Source: Hexactinellida sp. DTS-2022 (lineage: Eukaryota; Porifera; Hexactinellida). Taken from it: 64,000 nucleotides of DNA. A program made the translations under genes and the position numbers. Shown here piece by piece: positions 34,893 to 46,650 of the stretch. Every line of letters starts with the position of its first letter. Position 1 is the stretch's first letter. The notes under the pieces were generated by a model that worked only from the letters and a program-made list of their open reading frames with translations, was not told the DNA's origin and did not search any database. The stretch spans positions 8,928,001 through 8,992,000 of the forward strand of contig JAPNXP010000002.1 in NCBI GenBank assembly GCA_028753945.1. The letters run 5' to 3'.

Positions 34893-35591
34893 GGTTCAGG
34901 TATACTCTACATAATCCCAAAATTTCGATAAAATCCCAAATATTGTAAATCTCGTTTTTATTGCATTTTCGGATTGTATTGACACCAATGTGTACTCTCA
35001 AGAGATTTCTAAGAGAAATTCCTATTATTCTTCCAGTTTGACACACTTTGGTCACCTCAATCTAGGTATTATTGATGTAAATTATTTTTTCAAAAGCCTC
35101 TATCTCAAAACCAACATTTTCAGTTTTGTGTAATAGGTCATTTTGTCAATTTTGGTCGTAGAATCAAAAACTCAACGGTTTCGGAGAGATCTCTTAGAGA
35201 TACAACTTTTCAGTGCTGCGATTTAGCCTAATATGAATAGTTCATCTGTTTTTTTGATTTTGGATAAGGAAAATCTTCATTTGAAAATAGTCATCACATA
35301 AAAGTATCTGAAATCCAGAAAAATCCAGATATTCACAATTCCTGGACTCAAAAGATTTATTACATCCAGCTAAACACATTCAATCAATAATATTATTGGT
35401 CTTGTTCATCTTTGCTGATTGATCTTCTACCCAATAGTGGTAAAATTAAAAAAAAGATTTTTCCTCTCTTAGTATATATGCCAATATTATTGTATTTTTG
35501 GCATCCTGAAGAAGAAGTATAAACGCTGTAAAAAATTGAGTTAAATTGGGTAAATACTTTTGGTAGAAGTGCTCTAGAGTATACCTGAACC
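34893..35591 (+). mobile_element. TTAA-b MITE copy 4, 699 bp
   Basis: TTAA at 34889-34892 and 35592-35595; nearly identical to 29973-30671. Confidence 0.93.
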
Positions 35592-35629
35592 TTAAGTTCC
35601 AGTAAATTGTAAATTATTTGAAAATATTA

Positions 35630-35755
35630 TTCGATATTAATGGTCACGACAAATCTCGAATAATTATATCAAAACATGTTTTAGAGGATCGGTATGTGTA
35701 TAATTATACTCAAGTAGTTGAATGGAGTTGAAAGAGGGGCCACTTGATTGGACTG
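35630..35755 (-). repeat. Fragment of the 23-kb foldback transposon
   Basis: Matches ~23560-23700 (GGGGCCACTTGATTGGA, GTTTTAGAGGATCGGTATGTG) in inverted orientation. Confidence 0.6.
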
Positions 35756-35829
35756 ACGGCTGGGCTACGAGACTGGAGTTACTTGCTTCAGTTTCTACAT
35801 CAGGAATATGGTCTCGGGAGAAATAATAT

Positions 35830-35945
35830 AGGATGAACCTTGGGGAGGAGGGATGGGGAGACAGAAGGGACATTGAGACAGAGGAGAACAAGAGAGAGAA
35901 GAAAGCAGAGAGCAGAGAAGAGCGCACACACACACACACAGATAA
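35830..35945 (+). repeat. Purine-rich tract and (AC)n microsatellite
   Basis: AGAGAGAAG-type low complexity followed by about eight CA units. The open frames here are composition artefacts. Confidence 0.7.
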
Positions 35946-35973
35946 ACGCATACACACAATTATTAACATATTA

Positions 35974-36277
35974 CAGTACACCCTCGCTAATCCGAACCCC
36001 GCTAATCCGAACAGGAGAAACCAAAATATTCTTCTAATAAATGTGGGAAAAAATCGTAAATTGCCATGGAAGTTAAAAAATAAGTCTCAGGGAAGTATTT
36101 TAAGGAGTACACTGCTGTTTAGTGCGGATTAACAAGGTTTGTACAAGTTTTGTTCGCATTCTTATTTATAGATGCCCATAGGAAATGCATTACTTCACTA
36201 ATCCGAACGAATTCACTAATCGGAACGGAAGATTTTTGTATCGGACAACCTCTGTTCGGATTAGCGAGGGTGTACTG
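35974..36277. mobile_element. Tigger/pogo-like MITE, 304 bp
   Basis: Ends CAGTACACCCTCGCTAATCC and its inverse are nearly perfect for ~25 bp, flanked by TA (35972-35973 and 36278-36279). CTAATCCGAAC repeats inside. A textbook pogo-family terminal sequence. Confidence 0.92.
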
Positions 36278-36613
36278 TACATACAATTATTTACATATTT
36301 TAAAACATTCAAAATAATTATTCAAGTTATCTATTAACCGTAGACTGCCGGAGTGATTTTCAGGAAAATAGCATACCCTGTAGTTCTTTGTATTTAATAT
36401 GTAGAACATATTAATTTGAAATCCAACAAGAGCACAATTATATATCAACATGCTAGAATTTTTCAAAAAATTTACTAGAGGATTTCGACAAAAAGTGATG
36501 ACACATACTTTCTCTTTAAATCGATATAACGCCGTTAACATGTAAGTAATCCATTGTTTCTAAACTTGAACAATCAGTACTATCATATTAGTTATCAGAT
36601 CTCAAAAATTTTA

Positions 36614-38320
36614 TGAGTCACAAAGTTAAATATGGCCAGTTTCTATAGAACGTCTCTACAAAGTTAATCATAACACTCCAATTTTTATATCAGCATGACT
36701 GGAAGCACATAAAAAGTCATCAAAAAAATTTCTAGACGATTTGAAGTATATTCTTGTCAGGATAGATCAAAACGTCGTAAATCCAAAACCTGCAGGGCCA
36801 GCAGGGGGCAGAAAATGGACCATCAGCTATAAGTCCGTCAAATTCAATCGTATTGCTTAGCAAATTTCGATTTAGACATATTAGAATGGCTCTAAACAGT
36901 TGAAAAAATAAAATTCACATTTCTTCAAATTTTAATTTCTTTGACATATATGGTCATATGGGTGCGCCACTTTTGATGACGGAGCAATTAATTATCTCAC
37001 GAATTTCGAAGTCGTTGCGACTAGCTCTAACCATGTAACGATGTCAATAAATCAATACAAATTCACTGGGCAACAAATTGGGACTACATACCATGTAGTT
37101 TACATTCTATGATTTTGTTTACCTTATATGGATGTGTCATGTGGCACAATTTGATGACGTAAGCAAAAATAAAATCTTCTTTAGAGTTAGTTCTAACTTC
37201 CGGACACTATTAGCGGCAGATTTTAGACTTATTTACCAGGATTATAATTATACAGTAAAACCTCTATTAGGGAACACCTCCGATTAAGGAACAACTCTGC
37301 TTAGGGACACTTTTTTTTAGTCCCGATTTTTTACTATGCTTTAACATTGATACCTGCCTCCCATTAAGGAACACCTCCCTACAGTGAACAGGGAACATCC
37401 TTTGTGTCCCAAATGTCACTTAGCCATTCAGATGGACCTCTCATTAAGGAACATTCGTATCTAATAATATTTATCATAATTTGTGGGGATAATTTGATCT
37501 CCAGTCATTTACCCAATATACATGAATTGGCATAAGTGTCTCTGCAAGATGCCAATTCTGGAACAAGTGGCACTAATAAAATGTGCTGTATCTCCGTAGA
37601 AAATAATCGTATTGGTTTGAAATTATGCACTTAGAGTAATTCGACCATGTGGAATTCAAATCTGCAATCAGAACTTGTATATTCAAAATTGTAATTGCAT
37701 CTTAATTAATGATCAGAATTTTTTCATTTAATTAGCTAATTATATAGTTAATGAGTTTATCACCCCCTAATAATGTGAATTCAAAAATTTCGCTATTATA
37801 TTTTAATTGACATATAAATTTATCAAAATAGCCATGTTGAAACATCTATAATATTAATATGCTGCTACTATAAGCATTAATTTATGAATACAAATTATTG
37901 CTCTTCAAATACTTTTGGCCGATTAGTGTACATATTGAGCATATTTATAACAAACATTCATACACATTACAAAGTTTATGATATGCTCCTAAAAGGCAGA
38001 CCTCTTATCAAGGAACACCTCCATATTAGGAACACTTTTCAGCAGTCCCCAATGTGTTCCCTAATTGGAGGTTTTACTTTTTAACAAAGGAATTTAGACC
38101 CGTTATAACTGACGGGTGCCACGTGGTTTAGTGTCCTTTTGTCCGAATTTCAGACGGATTTGGGACGTTTTGTACTTTCCTGACAAGAATATACATTTGA
38201 ATCTTCTAGAAATTTTTTTGAAGACTTTTTATGAGTCATGCTGATATACAAATTGGAGTGTTCTGAGTAACTTTGTAGAGATGTTCTATAGAAACTGGCC
38301 ATATTTAACTTCCTGACTCC
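36614..38320. mobile_element. TTAA-g element copy 2 with nested pogo-like MITE
   Basis: Right end GACTCC before TTAA (38321-38324); left end TGAGTCA after a decayed TTTA (36610-36613). Terminal arms (TTTCTATAGAACGTCTCTAC) match copy 1. Confidence 0.8.
37253..38079. mobile_element. pogo-like MITE, ~827 bp
   Basis: Left CAGTAAAACCTCTATTAGGG; right, inverted, AGTAAAACCTCCAATTAGGG. Inner repeats of AGGAACACCTCC and TTAAGGAACA occur at both ends. Left TA at 37251-37252; the right one reads TT. The empty site survives near 20167. Confidence 0.85.
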
Positions 38321-38734
38321 TTAACAAATCCGATTAACTAAACGAAAGTTACATCATTATAAAAAATCGACAAATCTTTTGATGAACCATGGATTACGAA
38401 AAAATACATTTATTTGAGTTATATCTATCACAACTCTGTATTTGTCAAACCAAATATACTAAATTAGATATTTTTTAGTCTAATATCTTCTTTCGGGTAT
38501 TTCTACGGTGAAATTATAACATCCAAAATTTACAAAAGCAAGTGGCAGGCAAGTGGAGCAGTTCACTTTTATGCTACGTCATCATAACAATTTCTGAAAA
38601 TTTTAATTTTTTGAATGCAATCGATAGAGAGGACAAAACCATGTGTAAATCCGAATTTTCTTGAAATTTGAATTACTTGATTGACCTATTTTCCTCCTGT
38701 TACACCGTGTATCAGTTAGGCAGTCTACAGTTAA

Positions 38735-39784
38735 AGTGTTGTCATTTTAGAGGGAAACAATAAATGCGCACCTGTTTCCAGTTTTATCGCGATTTTGCTT
38801 AGTTTGTATTTCAACATTACACAAGTACAACATACCCTCGGTCCTAATAATAGGGGCTCCTGAATCTGAATGAGAGGAGAGAGAGAGATGGGATCTGTGT
38901 CTGTGATTGCGTTTTCTGGAAACAGGTTCAGCGGGTATACTGGGATAAGCATAGCATGTTTTAGCGTGAGATTTCATGAATGAGTTGTTAGAAGTTTAGA
39001 CAGGAATGGGAGTATGACTGGAAGAGGCTTCGAACGACGGAGACGAGGAGAAGCTGGACGGGAGTGTCTGAGTATTACGTCCCTATTATGCAACTATGTG
39101 TTTCACATTTGTAAATAACAGATTTTGGAAAATATACTTCGAATTCGATTAGGTTGGAGATGAGATACTAACATAGATGAGATAGAATATAAGAAATAAT
39201 TCAATGTATAAATTTTCTTTTGTCTAAGTATAGACACTTTCAATATTGAATAATGACCGTCTGTATAACAGATAGCCCCCCCTCCTACCTGGAGGAGAAG
39301 AGAATGTTATCATAGTGATAGTACGAGAACTTCACAGACGGAGGGATGGGGATAATATATGGACTCAATTACTAGTCTGCAACAAATTGATAAATTTATC
39401 CGATTTAGATTGATACAAGTGGTAACAAAAGTTATGACGTGGGACGCATGTTTTAGCATAACATACAAGAGGCAGTCTGTTGAGGGTATACGTATGAAAT
39501 TATAATGTACATAATTAATCATGATAACTTCTCCAGTTACAATGTAATCCATAATGTATACTACATAGGCATAATAACAGCATATACCATATGTATATAT
39601 GTAACTCGTTGCACACAATAAAAATTACCTGAATTGAAACATTTCATTTCGAAATGGTAGAAAGGGTAAATATTTGATTCCTATATTTCACTAACCATTG
39701 ACACAAAAAAAGAATATGATAAAGTAGTACTCCAAACAAGATATACTGTGTGCAAGATTATTATAATACATGTTGTATATATTT
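38735..39784. other. Unassigned stretch
   Basis: No gene or mobile-element end recognised. GAGAGAGAG low complexity at 38876. Confidence 0.4.
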
Positions 39785-40019
39785 TAAGAAATAAGAGTGA
39801 TGATACACACTGTTCATTTGTGATTTTGAATAATTCTTTCTGAACAATTTGTATAGTTACACTAGACGAATTCCAATTGTGGCTAAATAAAGTGAGGTAT
39901 TAGAGCTTTTTATCTTTTTGAAGTAATAAGATATTGCGCTTACAGTTTAGTATTAAATTGTAACGATTTTTGACATAATAAAAATGGCCTACTTCCAGGT
40001 GGTGTGCCACTGTGCACTT
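39785..40019 (+). repeat. Dispersed repeat (family k), copy 1
   Basis: Direct relative of 62483-62722 (GTGATTTTGAATAATTCTTT, GGCCTACTTCCAGGTG, GTGCCACTGTG). Confidence 0.75.
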
Positions 40020-40617
40020 TGTATATTGTTTGTCGTAGTCGACTTTCGCAGGCCCGTACCACGCCAACATTTATTGGTGCGGAAGTGACGTCACCTTATT
40101 AATTATAATTCGCCATGAATCTTTTCTACATATACGCTCTTTACTATATGTTTTATGTTACTCAACTAAGGGTAATACCAAAGTACAAAATACTAACCAA
40201 ATTTACTATGGTACTGTGTTTATTGAATCGTTGAAACAGTGCTACATGCTAAAAAATCTAATGGCTACAGATAATTAGATTATAATGGTACCGAACAGTT
40301 TGGCGTTGGCAACACCACCTATGCCCAGTCAAGATTTACTATTAGGCTAAGTAAGCTATAGTCTTCGGGCCACTACAGGTCGAAGGACCACTCACCTAGA
40401 TTAATATTTAAAGTTAATTTTATATAGTATTAGAAATATGTTTGCAATTTGAAAATGAGAATTTGAAAGTCCCAAACTATAATTTGCACTCATGATATCG
40501 TTAGTACATTTTGCAAATTTTGATTCAATTATATCAATATTGAAGGCTTCCCGTCCCCAAGGAATTGGCTACTGGACCCCTGACAAAAAAATTCTAATTA
40601 ATATTGATTAATCTTAT
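40020..40617. other. Unassigned stretch
   Basis: Nothing recognised. Confidence 0.4.
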
Positions 40618-40621
40618 TTAA

Positions 40622-41304
40622 CCGTAGACTGCCTAATCGCCACACAGTGTGGCAGTGCCAAAAAACGTAGTAAATACACTCCAAATTTCAAAAGATTTCC
40701 TATTTAAACATGTTTTAATATTTTCTATTGATTTCAATCATAAAAAAGTTTATTTGAAATTTCAAGATGATGACATAGCATAAAAGTGTCATCCGCCACT
40801 TGAATGCCACCTCAATTAGAAATATTGAAATGAAATCTTTGGCTGTGCAAAACATGTTAGTTATGGAATTCATAGTATATTCCCTTTTTAGAATCTGTTA
40901 CACGTGTTTTCTTAGAGTTGTGGGACATAAAAGAATTTTCTTAGATTTTTTCGTCATTCATGGTTTAAAAATACAAAATTTAGCAATTTTAATATATTGA
41001 TGTAGCTTCAGATGTATGAGTCGGAATCGTTCGAAATATGTTATCCAAATTGGAATATTATGGCTCAACATGATGTAGTTTTCAAAGTAAGACTAACTTG
41101 CATTATTCTTTGCATATTTCATTTCAAAGAAAAGATGTTTGTCACCATTTTTTGGACAAAATACTGAGCAAAAATATTCTAAAGTTTTTAAATATAGACA
41201 AAATAAGAATGCGTGGTGAGTTTTGAATATAAAAGTTCATTCTTTTTATTCAAAAGAACTGTAATGATTTAGAAATTCATGAAAAAGCTTTCGGCAGTAT
41301 TCAG
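40622..41304. mobile_element. TTAA-h element copy 3, 683 bp, uninterrupted
   Basis: Ends CCGTAGACTGCC and GGCAGTATTCAG with TTAA at 40618-40621 and 41305-41308. Diverged from the other copies but the same layout. Confidence 0.82.
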
Positions 41305-41542
41305 TTAATTAGATTTTTGTCATCCTTAAAAGTTAATCGTTAATGAAAAATTTAATAAACTAAATAAAATTTGAAATTCTATCCCGGACAGACATCAGTT
41401 AGGTACTTATACGCCTTTTTTACAAAGTATTTCCGTTTAGAAAATTTAAGTTTTCTTGCACCGTTATTAATGAAACAGTGTCTTTTATTAATATTGAAAT
41501 TTTTTATTTATTTTCCAAAATAATCAGAATGATCAAAAATTT

Positions 41543-41955
41543 TAGGGCTGAAACGGATATTCGAAATGTAACGAACGAACCTTTTTCTAAACAAACGAAT
41601 ATTCGAATATTCGTTCGTTTGGATAACTAAGCATTAAATCAATTTCAAGAGACAAAATACATTGGAAAATAGGTTTTTGATAATGTTTGAATTGCATAAT
41701 AATAGTCACAAAGTGTATTATACACAAGTTGACTAATAATCAGCTAGTTTAAGTGGGAACATATATTTACTATATCTCTCAGCTATACAAAAGTCTTGTT
41801 GTTGCCCAAAATTAGTCAACGAATATCCGTTTCAATCAAATATTCGTCCAAACGAATATTCGTTTCGTAACGAATATTCGTTTGCAAACGAACGAATATT
41901 CGTTCTTTCATTTCGAACGAATATTCGAATATTCTGTATATTCGTTACAGCCCTA
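41543..41955. mobile_element. hAT-like element rich in CGAATATTCG palindromes
   Basis: Ends TAGGGCTGAAACGG and CGTTACAGCCCTA are inverted. CGAATATTCG and overlapping ACGAATATTCGT words recur many times near both ends, a pattern known for some hAT MITEs. No convincing 8-bp duplication could be read, so the exact ends are uncertain. Confidence 0.7.
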
Positions 41956-42109
41956 ATCAAATCAACAACAATTGTGGTAGAAAAAAAATATATTAATTTG
42001 AAATCTTTTTTAATTTTTTCAATTTTACCAAAAGTGACCTCAAAAGAGAAATTTCTTTCAAAAAAAATCGGATTCCTTTTCTTGACATATTTTCGGACTT
42101 CATCTATTG

Positions 42110-43093
42110 CAGTGTCTCTCAACGTGGGCGATAATACGGTTAGGGGCGATTGGGGGGCGATATGGTAGGGGGGCGATATACTTTGTGTTTGATTTACTTT
42201 AGCTAGAATCTAGAAATTACATGTTCATCACTTCGGCCATTCTTGACCTAATTCAATCATGATCTTAAAAATCTTGTACTGGGCACCATCAAATACCTCG
42301 ATACTGCTGATCCTCGATCCCCCGAAGTCAATACATTCGTGCGAGAGCCTCATTTCCCTCCCCCAATATTTTGTCCACCTCATGTATTTATCTACCCTGA
42401 AATCAATAATATATTGTTGTCTTAACGTTGTGGACCCATCTACAGAAAAAACCCGAAAATATGATTTTCACTCCCAAGTAACTTTTTAGTGCAAATGTAT
42501 CCTCAAAAATGTTATCTTTTATCTCCCACCATCAAATTTCACTTTACTCAAATATATCACCCTTATTATGACGTTTTAAGATGAAATTAATTTTTTTTTT
42601 TAGACAACTAAAATCCCTTCTCTTCGCCCCCCAACCCAATCTGCTTTTTAAATCTACGCCCCTGGTCAACATTCCCAACTTTCCTACCAAACATGGTTGT
42701 CAATTGTAATATACCGTATTTCCCCGAAATAGTGCCTCGGCGCTCATTGATTTCATGGTCAAAATTTGCCATCATTTTATCATGAAATTTCCACTTAATA
42801 ATACTAAGGTGCATTCTAATGGTTCCGAGCGAGAGTAAACACCCTATAATTTCCTAAATCACAACAATTCCATTGCAGTTATCATTTTATTACTAATTAA
42901 TTTTTAACATACAGATACCATTTTTAAAGAGCCGGGGCTTTTTTAAGCCCAGGGCTTATTCGGGGAAATACGGTTTATAGAATATCTGTCTTAGTTGCTC
43001 GGTTGTTTTTTATGTTACAATTGGAGGGGGGCGATAAACACTGGCACTATACGCTAAGGGGAGCGATCGAGTGAAAAAGGTTGAGAAACACTG
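42110..43093. mobile_element. hAT non-autonomous element, 984 bp
   Basis: Ends CAGTGTCTCTCAAC and GTTGAGAAACACTG with a perfect 8-bp duplication ATCTATTG (42102-42109 and 43094-43101). GGGGGGCGATA words lie inside both ends. A second small element is nested at ~42713-42976. Confidence 0.93.
42713..42976. mobile_element. Small MITE with ACCGTATTTCCCCG ends
   Basis: Left ACCGTATTTCCCCGAAATA and right CGGGGAAATACGGT form inverted ends; TA lies close by on both sides but an exact TA duplication is not clean. The same terminus recurs at 63456. Confidence 0.75.
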
Positions 43094-43274
43094 ATCTATT
43101 GTATATTGGAAATTAAAATATTTCTTCCTTTTGACAACGAGATAGCCAGAAATTCAATAGCGGTTTCCCTTAATTAACGATTAACGGATTAACGCATTAG
43201 TGCCCAGCTTTAACCATATAACTATTTGGAATTATTTTGAATAATAGTATGAATATTAAAATACTCCTTATCTG

Positions 43275-43496
43275 TCAAACGTATCTAGGTCTCGCCATTA
43301 AGCAGTCAACTTTTTTAAAGAGCGATTCGATCTTCCTTTCTATTCGTTCCATTCTTTGAGGAAATTCATCCACTTTTTGTGTTAGGATGTCTAATTTATT
43401 TTCTAGATGTTGAATTGAAGTTGTTTCGTTCAGCATTAACATATTCAGAGAATCCAGGTGGTATCTAATTTGTTGTTCTTTGTCGTTCTTTGCCAT
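43275..43496 (-). CDS. Small coiled-coil protein (73 aa), probable transposon accessory gene
   Basis: Starts at a real ATG (MAKNDKEQQ) and stops at 43275-43277. Hydrophobic residues follow a heptad pattern across LNMLMLNETTSIQHLENKLD and LTQKVDEFPQRMERIERK, giving a likely continuous coiled coil of about 50 residues with a basic C terminus (LMARPRY). No known family recognised. It lies on the same strand as two other small genes (44429-44915 and 45438-45695) that sit behind the Mutator-like transposase copy, so it is plausibly part of that transposon. It could also be the last exon of a longer gene. Confidence 0.5.
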   Translation of the reverse strand: MAKNDKEQQIRYHLDSLNMLMLNETTSIQHLENKLDILTQKVDEFPQRMERIERKIESLFKKVDCLMARPRYV

Positions 43497-43689
43497 TTTA
43501 GATAGAAGTTAATTAGTGCTATATAGTCCAGATTAGAAATTAACGATTATTCAGCTATTTATAGTTCAACTAGATAGTGACACATTTTAAGTATTCCGTG
43601 TTAAATTGATACAATAAACTTAGCATACTTATTCAACAATGATGATAAATAAAACACATTTGTGAATCCATAAAGTTAAGGTTGCAGAA

Positions 43690-44380
43690 TACCATCGAAT
43701 TTCCGAAAAAATCGATAAAATATCAATCCTAATCAATTTTGATTTTAATTCATTTTCGCCCTCTATGGTTACTTCTAATCACTCTCACGAATTTTCTAGG
43801 TAAAATACAAATTTTCTTTCAAGTTATAGACTATTATGTCACCGTCCCCTGAAGTTGAAGTACACGATCGAACACTAAAATTCGAGAAAATATCAACTCT
43901 AATCAATTTTGATTTTATTGCATTTCCGACATCTATGGTTACTTTTGATCACTCACACGAAATTTCTAGGTGAAATACAAATTAAATTTCAAGTTATGGA
44001 CTCTTATGTGACCATCACTTTATGTTACAGTACACGATTGAACACTGAAAAAACTCGAAAATATCAACCCTAATCAATGTTGCTTATATTGCATTTTCCG
44101 ATTCTATGTTTACCTTTGTGCACTCTAACGAAATTGCAAGGAAAATACAAATTATATTCCATAATACAGACACTTTTGTCACAACTCTTCACGTTGCAGT
44201 GTACGATCGATCACTAGAATTCGATATAATATGAACCCTAATGAATTTGATAATATTGCATTTTTGGCTTCAATAATAACCTCTGAGCCTCTCTTGTAAT
44301 TACTAGGAAAAATCAAGTTATATTTCAAGTTATATACACTTGTCAAACCCGCTTCAGAACTAAATCCTTTTGGTCTAAAG
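43690..44380 (+). repeat. Tandem array of ~4 diverged units of ~175 bp
   Basis: Each unit carries AT.AACCCTAATCAATTTTGAT, TTGCATTTTC, TCTATGGTTAC, CTAGG.AAAATACAAAT and a TACACGATCGAACACT-type end. The first unit begins near TTAAGGTTGCAGAATACC (43678), which resembles a TTAA-c terminus. Confidence 0.8.
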
Positions 44381-44428
44381 ATAATATGCATATTACAACT
44401 GGTCAATTATGAGGTATGTCATATTATT

Positions 44429-44915
44429 TCACTCACATATTTTGTGTCTCCCCCTTCTTATTGCCTCCTCCTCCATTATTTTCCTCCAACCTCCACAACA
44501 ATGACCCTCCTCAGCGTGTGAGGAGAACGTTAGAATGGGGAGGGCTATGGCCCCTAGGAACTTCAAATAGTCCATACATCTTTCTAGGGCCATAGCCCTC
44601 TCCTTTGTCTTTGCCAGGTCCTTGTTGAGGACCTGGGCCGCCTGGCGGAGTGCTTCCTCCCGATTCTCGGAGGCCAAGGCTCGTGCCTCCATTTTCTGTG
44701 ACATGTCCCACCAGTACAATGTTCTTCCTAATTTATATGTACAATTGTAAGATTTCAGTAAAGTAATTATAATGTGTGAACTTACTCTTGGATGTCGTCA
44801 ATGAATTGTGGAGCCGAGTCATTGACCGGCTCCAACTTATGCCGTCAAATTCCGAAGGCGGCGGAAGCGGAGGAAGTGTCAGGCCATCATAGGCCGGAGG
44901 CGCAGGACGTGTCAT
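44429..44915 (-). CDS. Two-exon gene, Pro-rich then charged helical protein (142 aa)
   Basis: Exon 1 (44786-44915) starts MTRPAPPAYDG and is Pro-rich (LPPLPPPSEFDG). It ends at a donor GTAAGT after one base of a codon. Exon 2 (44429-44727) follows an AAATTAG acceptor and restores the frame as Arg. The joined frame of 142 codons has no stop. After the junction come LYWWDMSQKME, an Ala/Glu/Arg/Leu helix (ASENREEALRQAAQVLNKD), a short hydrophobic LGAIALPILTF, and a basic tail (IRRGRHKICE). No family recognised. Matching splice phases and biased composition argue that it is genuine. Position and strand suggest a cargo or accessory gene of the adjacent Mutator-like transposon. Confidence 0.6.
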
Positions 44916-45437
44916 GTCTAATTTTGAAAACAGTATACAAACAATATGGTTCCACTAACCTATAGATAATTTTTAAAAATATCATTTATCAACAACTTAT
45001 GTTTTATTGCATTTTTGAATAGGTTTTCCTTTTGTGAGCACTCATAGTAGAAATTGAAACTAAGTTGACAATTTGGTAAAATTCATTGGAGCATTCAAAT
45101 CACGCGAATAATGTTTCTGAGACCAATAAAGGAATTACAACTTATCCTTCATTGGGTCAAACAGAGCTATCGAAATTGAAAAGCTACAACACATAAGTAA
45201 TCAATTACAATCCTTCTCGACAATTTCTTTTCAAATTGGAAACTCAGAAACTTGTGACAATAAAAATATAATCGATTTTCCCTCAATTGGATAACTCCCT
45301 TTTTGTGACTATTCGTATAAATCATATAATTGTTCTAATTATTCAATTGCCAACTATACTATAGTATAGTGGTCTATTATTTACCACATACATTACTAAT
45401 ACTATTATTACTACAAATCTAACTATTATTATTATTA

Positions 45438-45695
45438 TTATTGTTTACACATCTGGTAGAACTCTAGGGCCTCATCTTGCGGAAGTTGGTAATTACCTTC
45501 CCACATAGCATGTGCGTGTCCTCTGCGGAGGTCATTGATATAAAATCTAGGGAGACGCTGACAACTTCTCGCATTTATCCTCGCAATCTTCCGTGCCGCG
45601 CGGAGAGCTAGTTGAATCCTCTGCTTTTCCCTTTGCAGAGACAATATGTTATTTTGTAACATATTGCGTGTTTTTGTTGAAGGCGCCCTCCTCAA
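45438..45695 (-). CDS. Small basic protein of the Mutator-like transposon, copy 2
   Basis: The open run is preceded by TGA; the first in-frame ATG is at 45662 (MLQNNILS), so either translation starts there or an upstream exon is missing. The sequence is strongly basic and helical (LALRAARKIARINARS), ends YQMCKQ and contains HAMWEGNY. It aligns to the ORF at 27662-27886 in the other transposon copy, and in both cases the gene points away from the transposase. Its GC content is higher than its surroundings. Function unknown. Confidence 0.62.
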   Translation of the reverse strand: MRRAPSTKTRNMLQNNILSLQREKQRIQLALRAARKIARINARSCQRLPRFYINDLRRGHAHAMWEGNYQLPQDEALEFYQMCKQ

Positions 45696-45699
45696 TCAG

Positions 45700-46321
45700 C
45701 CATTCATATACAATATGTCGCCACGTATTGCGGATGTCATAATACAAACAATTATTTATTATAATATAATATTCCAAAAAACTACTGATATTCAATAATT
45801 GAATCTATTTATACGTAATAACCCAACGAGTAAACTAAATTTTATGCATATAAAAGAATAACTTCGTCGGTATTCCTTCATCTGGTAAATTTACCCCTTC
45901 AATAACTAATTTTAGATGTGAATTACCTACAATAATAATGGTTCCTTTCATACAGTTTGTTTGTCACCTTTGATGCACTGTTTATTATTTTGAAATCTGC
46001 GCATGCGCAGATTTCATTATGCCATAATGATTCTATTCTTATCACTCAGACGCAATTAGTGCATCTATATTTGTAACGAATAAGACCACCCGCATTGCCA
46101 TTATGACATTATAGCACTACTGTGTATATAAATAATACTTTCACTAAACTCAATTGTTATTCAAAACTTCTTACTTCTTATTGCTTGATATTTATTTATT
46201 TGTTTTTCAATTTATTTTCTATTCAAACGAATTTGGAGATGATTCCCCTAGATACCTGAGAGGCTGTATTGGTGTGTGGGCAGGAAGAGTGAGGCTGTCT
46301 TCCAAGACTAGTGCCCCGAAA
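45700..46321. promoter_or_regulatory. Conserved region between divergent genes, copy 2
   Basis: Positions 45785-46135 match 27300-27600 (inverted), including CCAACGAGTAAACTAAATTT and a TGCGCATGCGCA palindrome at 46001-46012. A likely splice acceptor (TTCCCCTAG) lies near 46249 just before the conserved transposase leader. Probably a bidirectional promoter with a 5' untranslated exon. Confidence 0.5.
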
Positions 46322-46650
46322 ATAGATATTTCACTCGGGCAGACATTAGATATTTTGTGGGGCATATCCACACTTCTGGTGCTCGCTGTTATTCTAATTT
46401 TATTGATTGTTGGTGGTGTGGAGGAACACCCGGGACTTCCTCGAAAGGATCTAAGTTCGAGTTCTGAGGAAGAGATTGATGTACCGAAAGATTTTGATTT
46501 GGAGGAACTTCGGACGGTAAATTTGTGTTTTCAGCTCCTATAACTCCCATACTAAAAATGCAAAAACGTAGAGTTGTTGCTGGCTCTAAAAAGCGTCCTA
46601 GTAAATTCCGTGGACACATAAAGCGCGAAAAGGTGGCCTTAGCTCCTGAG

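Larger units (their letters stand above)
36338..38730. mobile_element. TTAA-h element copy 2, host of two further insertions
   Basis: Left end CCGTAGACTGCC after TTAA (36334-36337), right end GGCAGTCTACAG before TTAA (38731-38734). It is split by the TTAA-g copy at 36614-38320. TTAA-h copy 1 (around 28760) preserves the uninterrupted sequence. Confidence 0.85.

Noticed and set aside
34870-35055. Frame beginning MTKVCQTGRI, also at 11476-11670
   Set aside because: It recurs because the MITE recurs; no codon-level constraint is visible and the MITE is too short to encode a transposase.
35664-36132. Ser- or Arg/Glu-rich open frames
   Set aside because: Purine-rich low complexity, an (AC)n tract and a Tigger-like MITE explain them.
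44511-44711. Gly/Pro-rich frame opposite phase to the 142-aa gene
   Set aside because: It is a shadow frame of exon 2, whose splice phases and composition fit the other reading.
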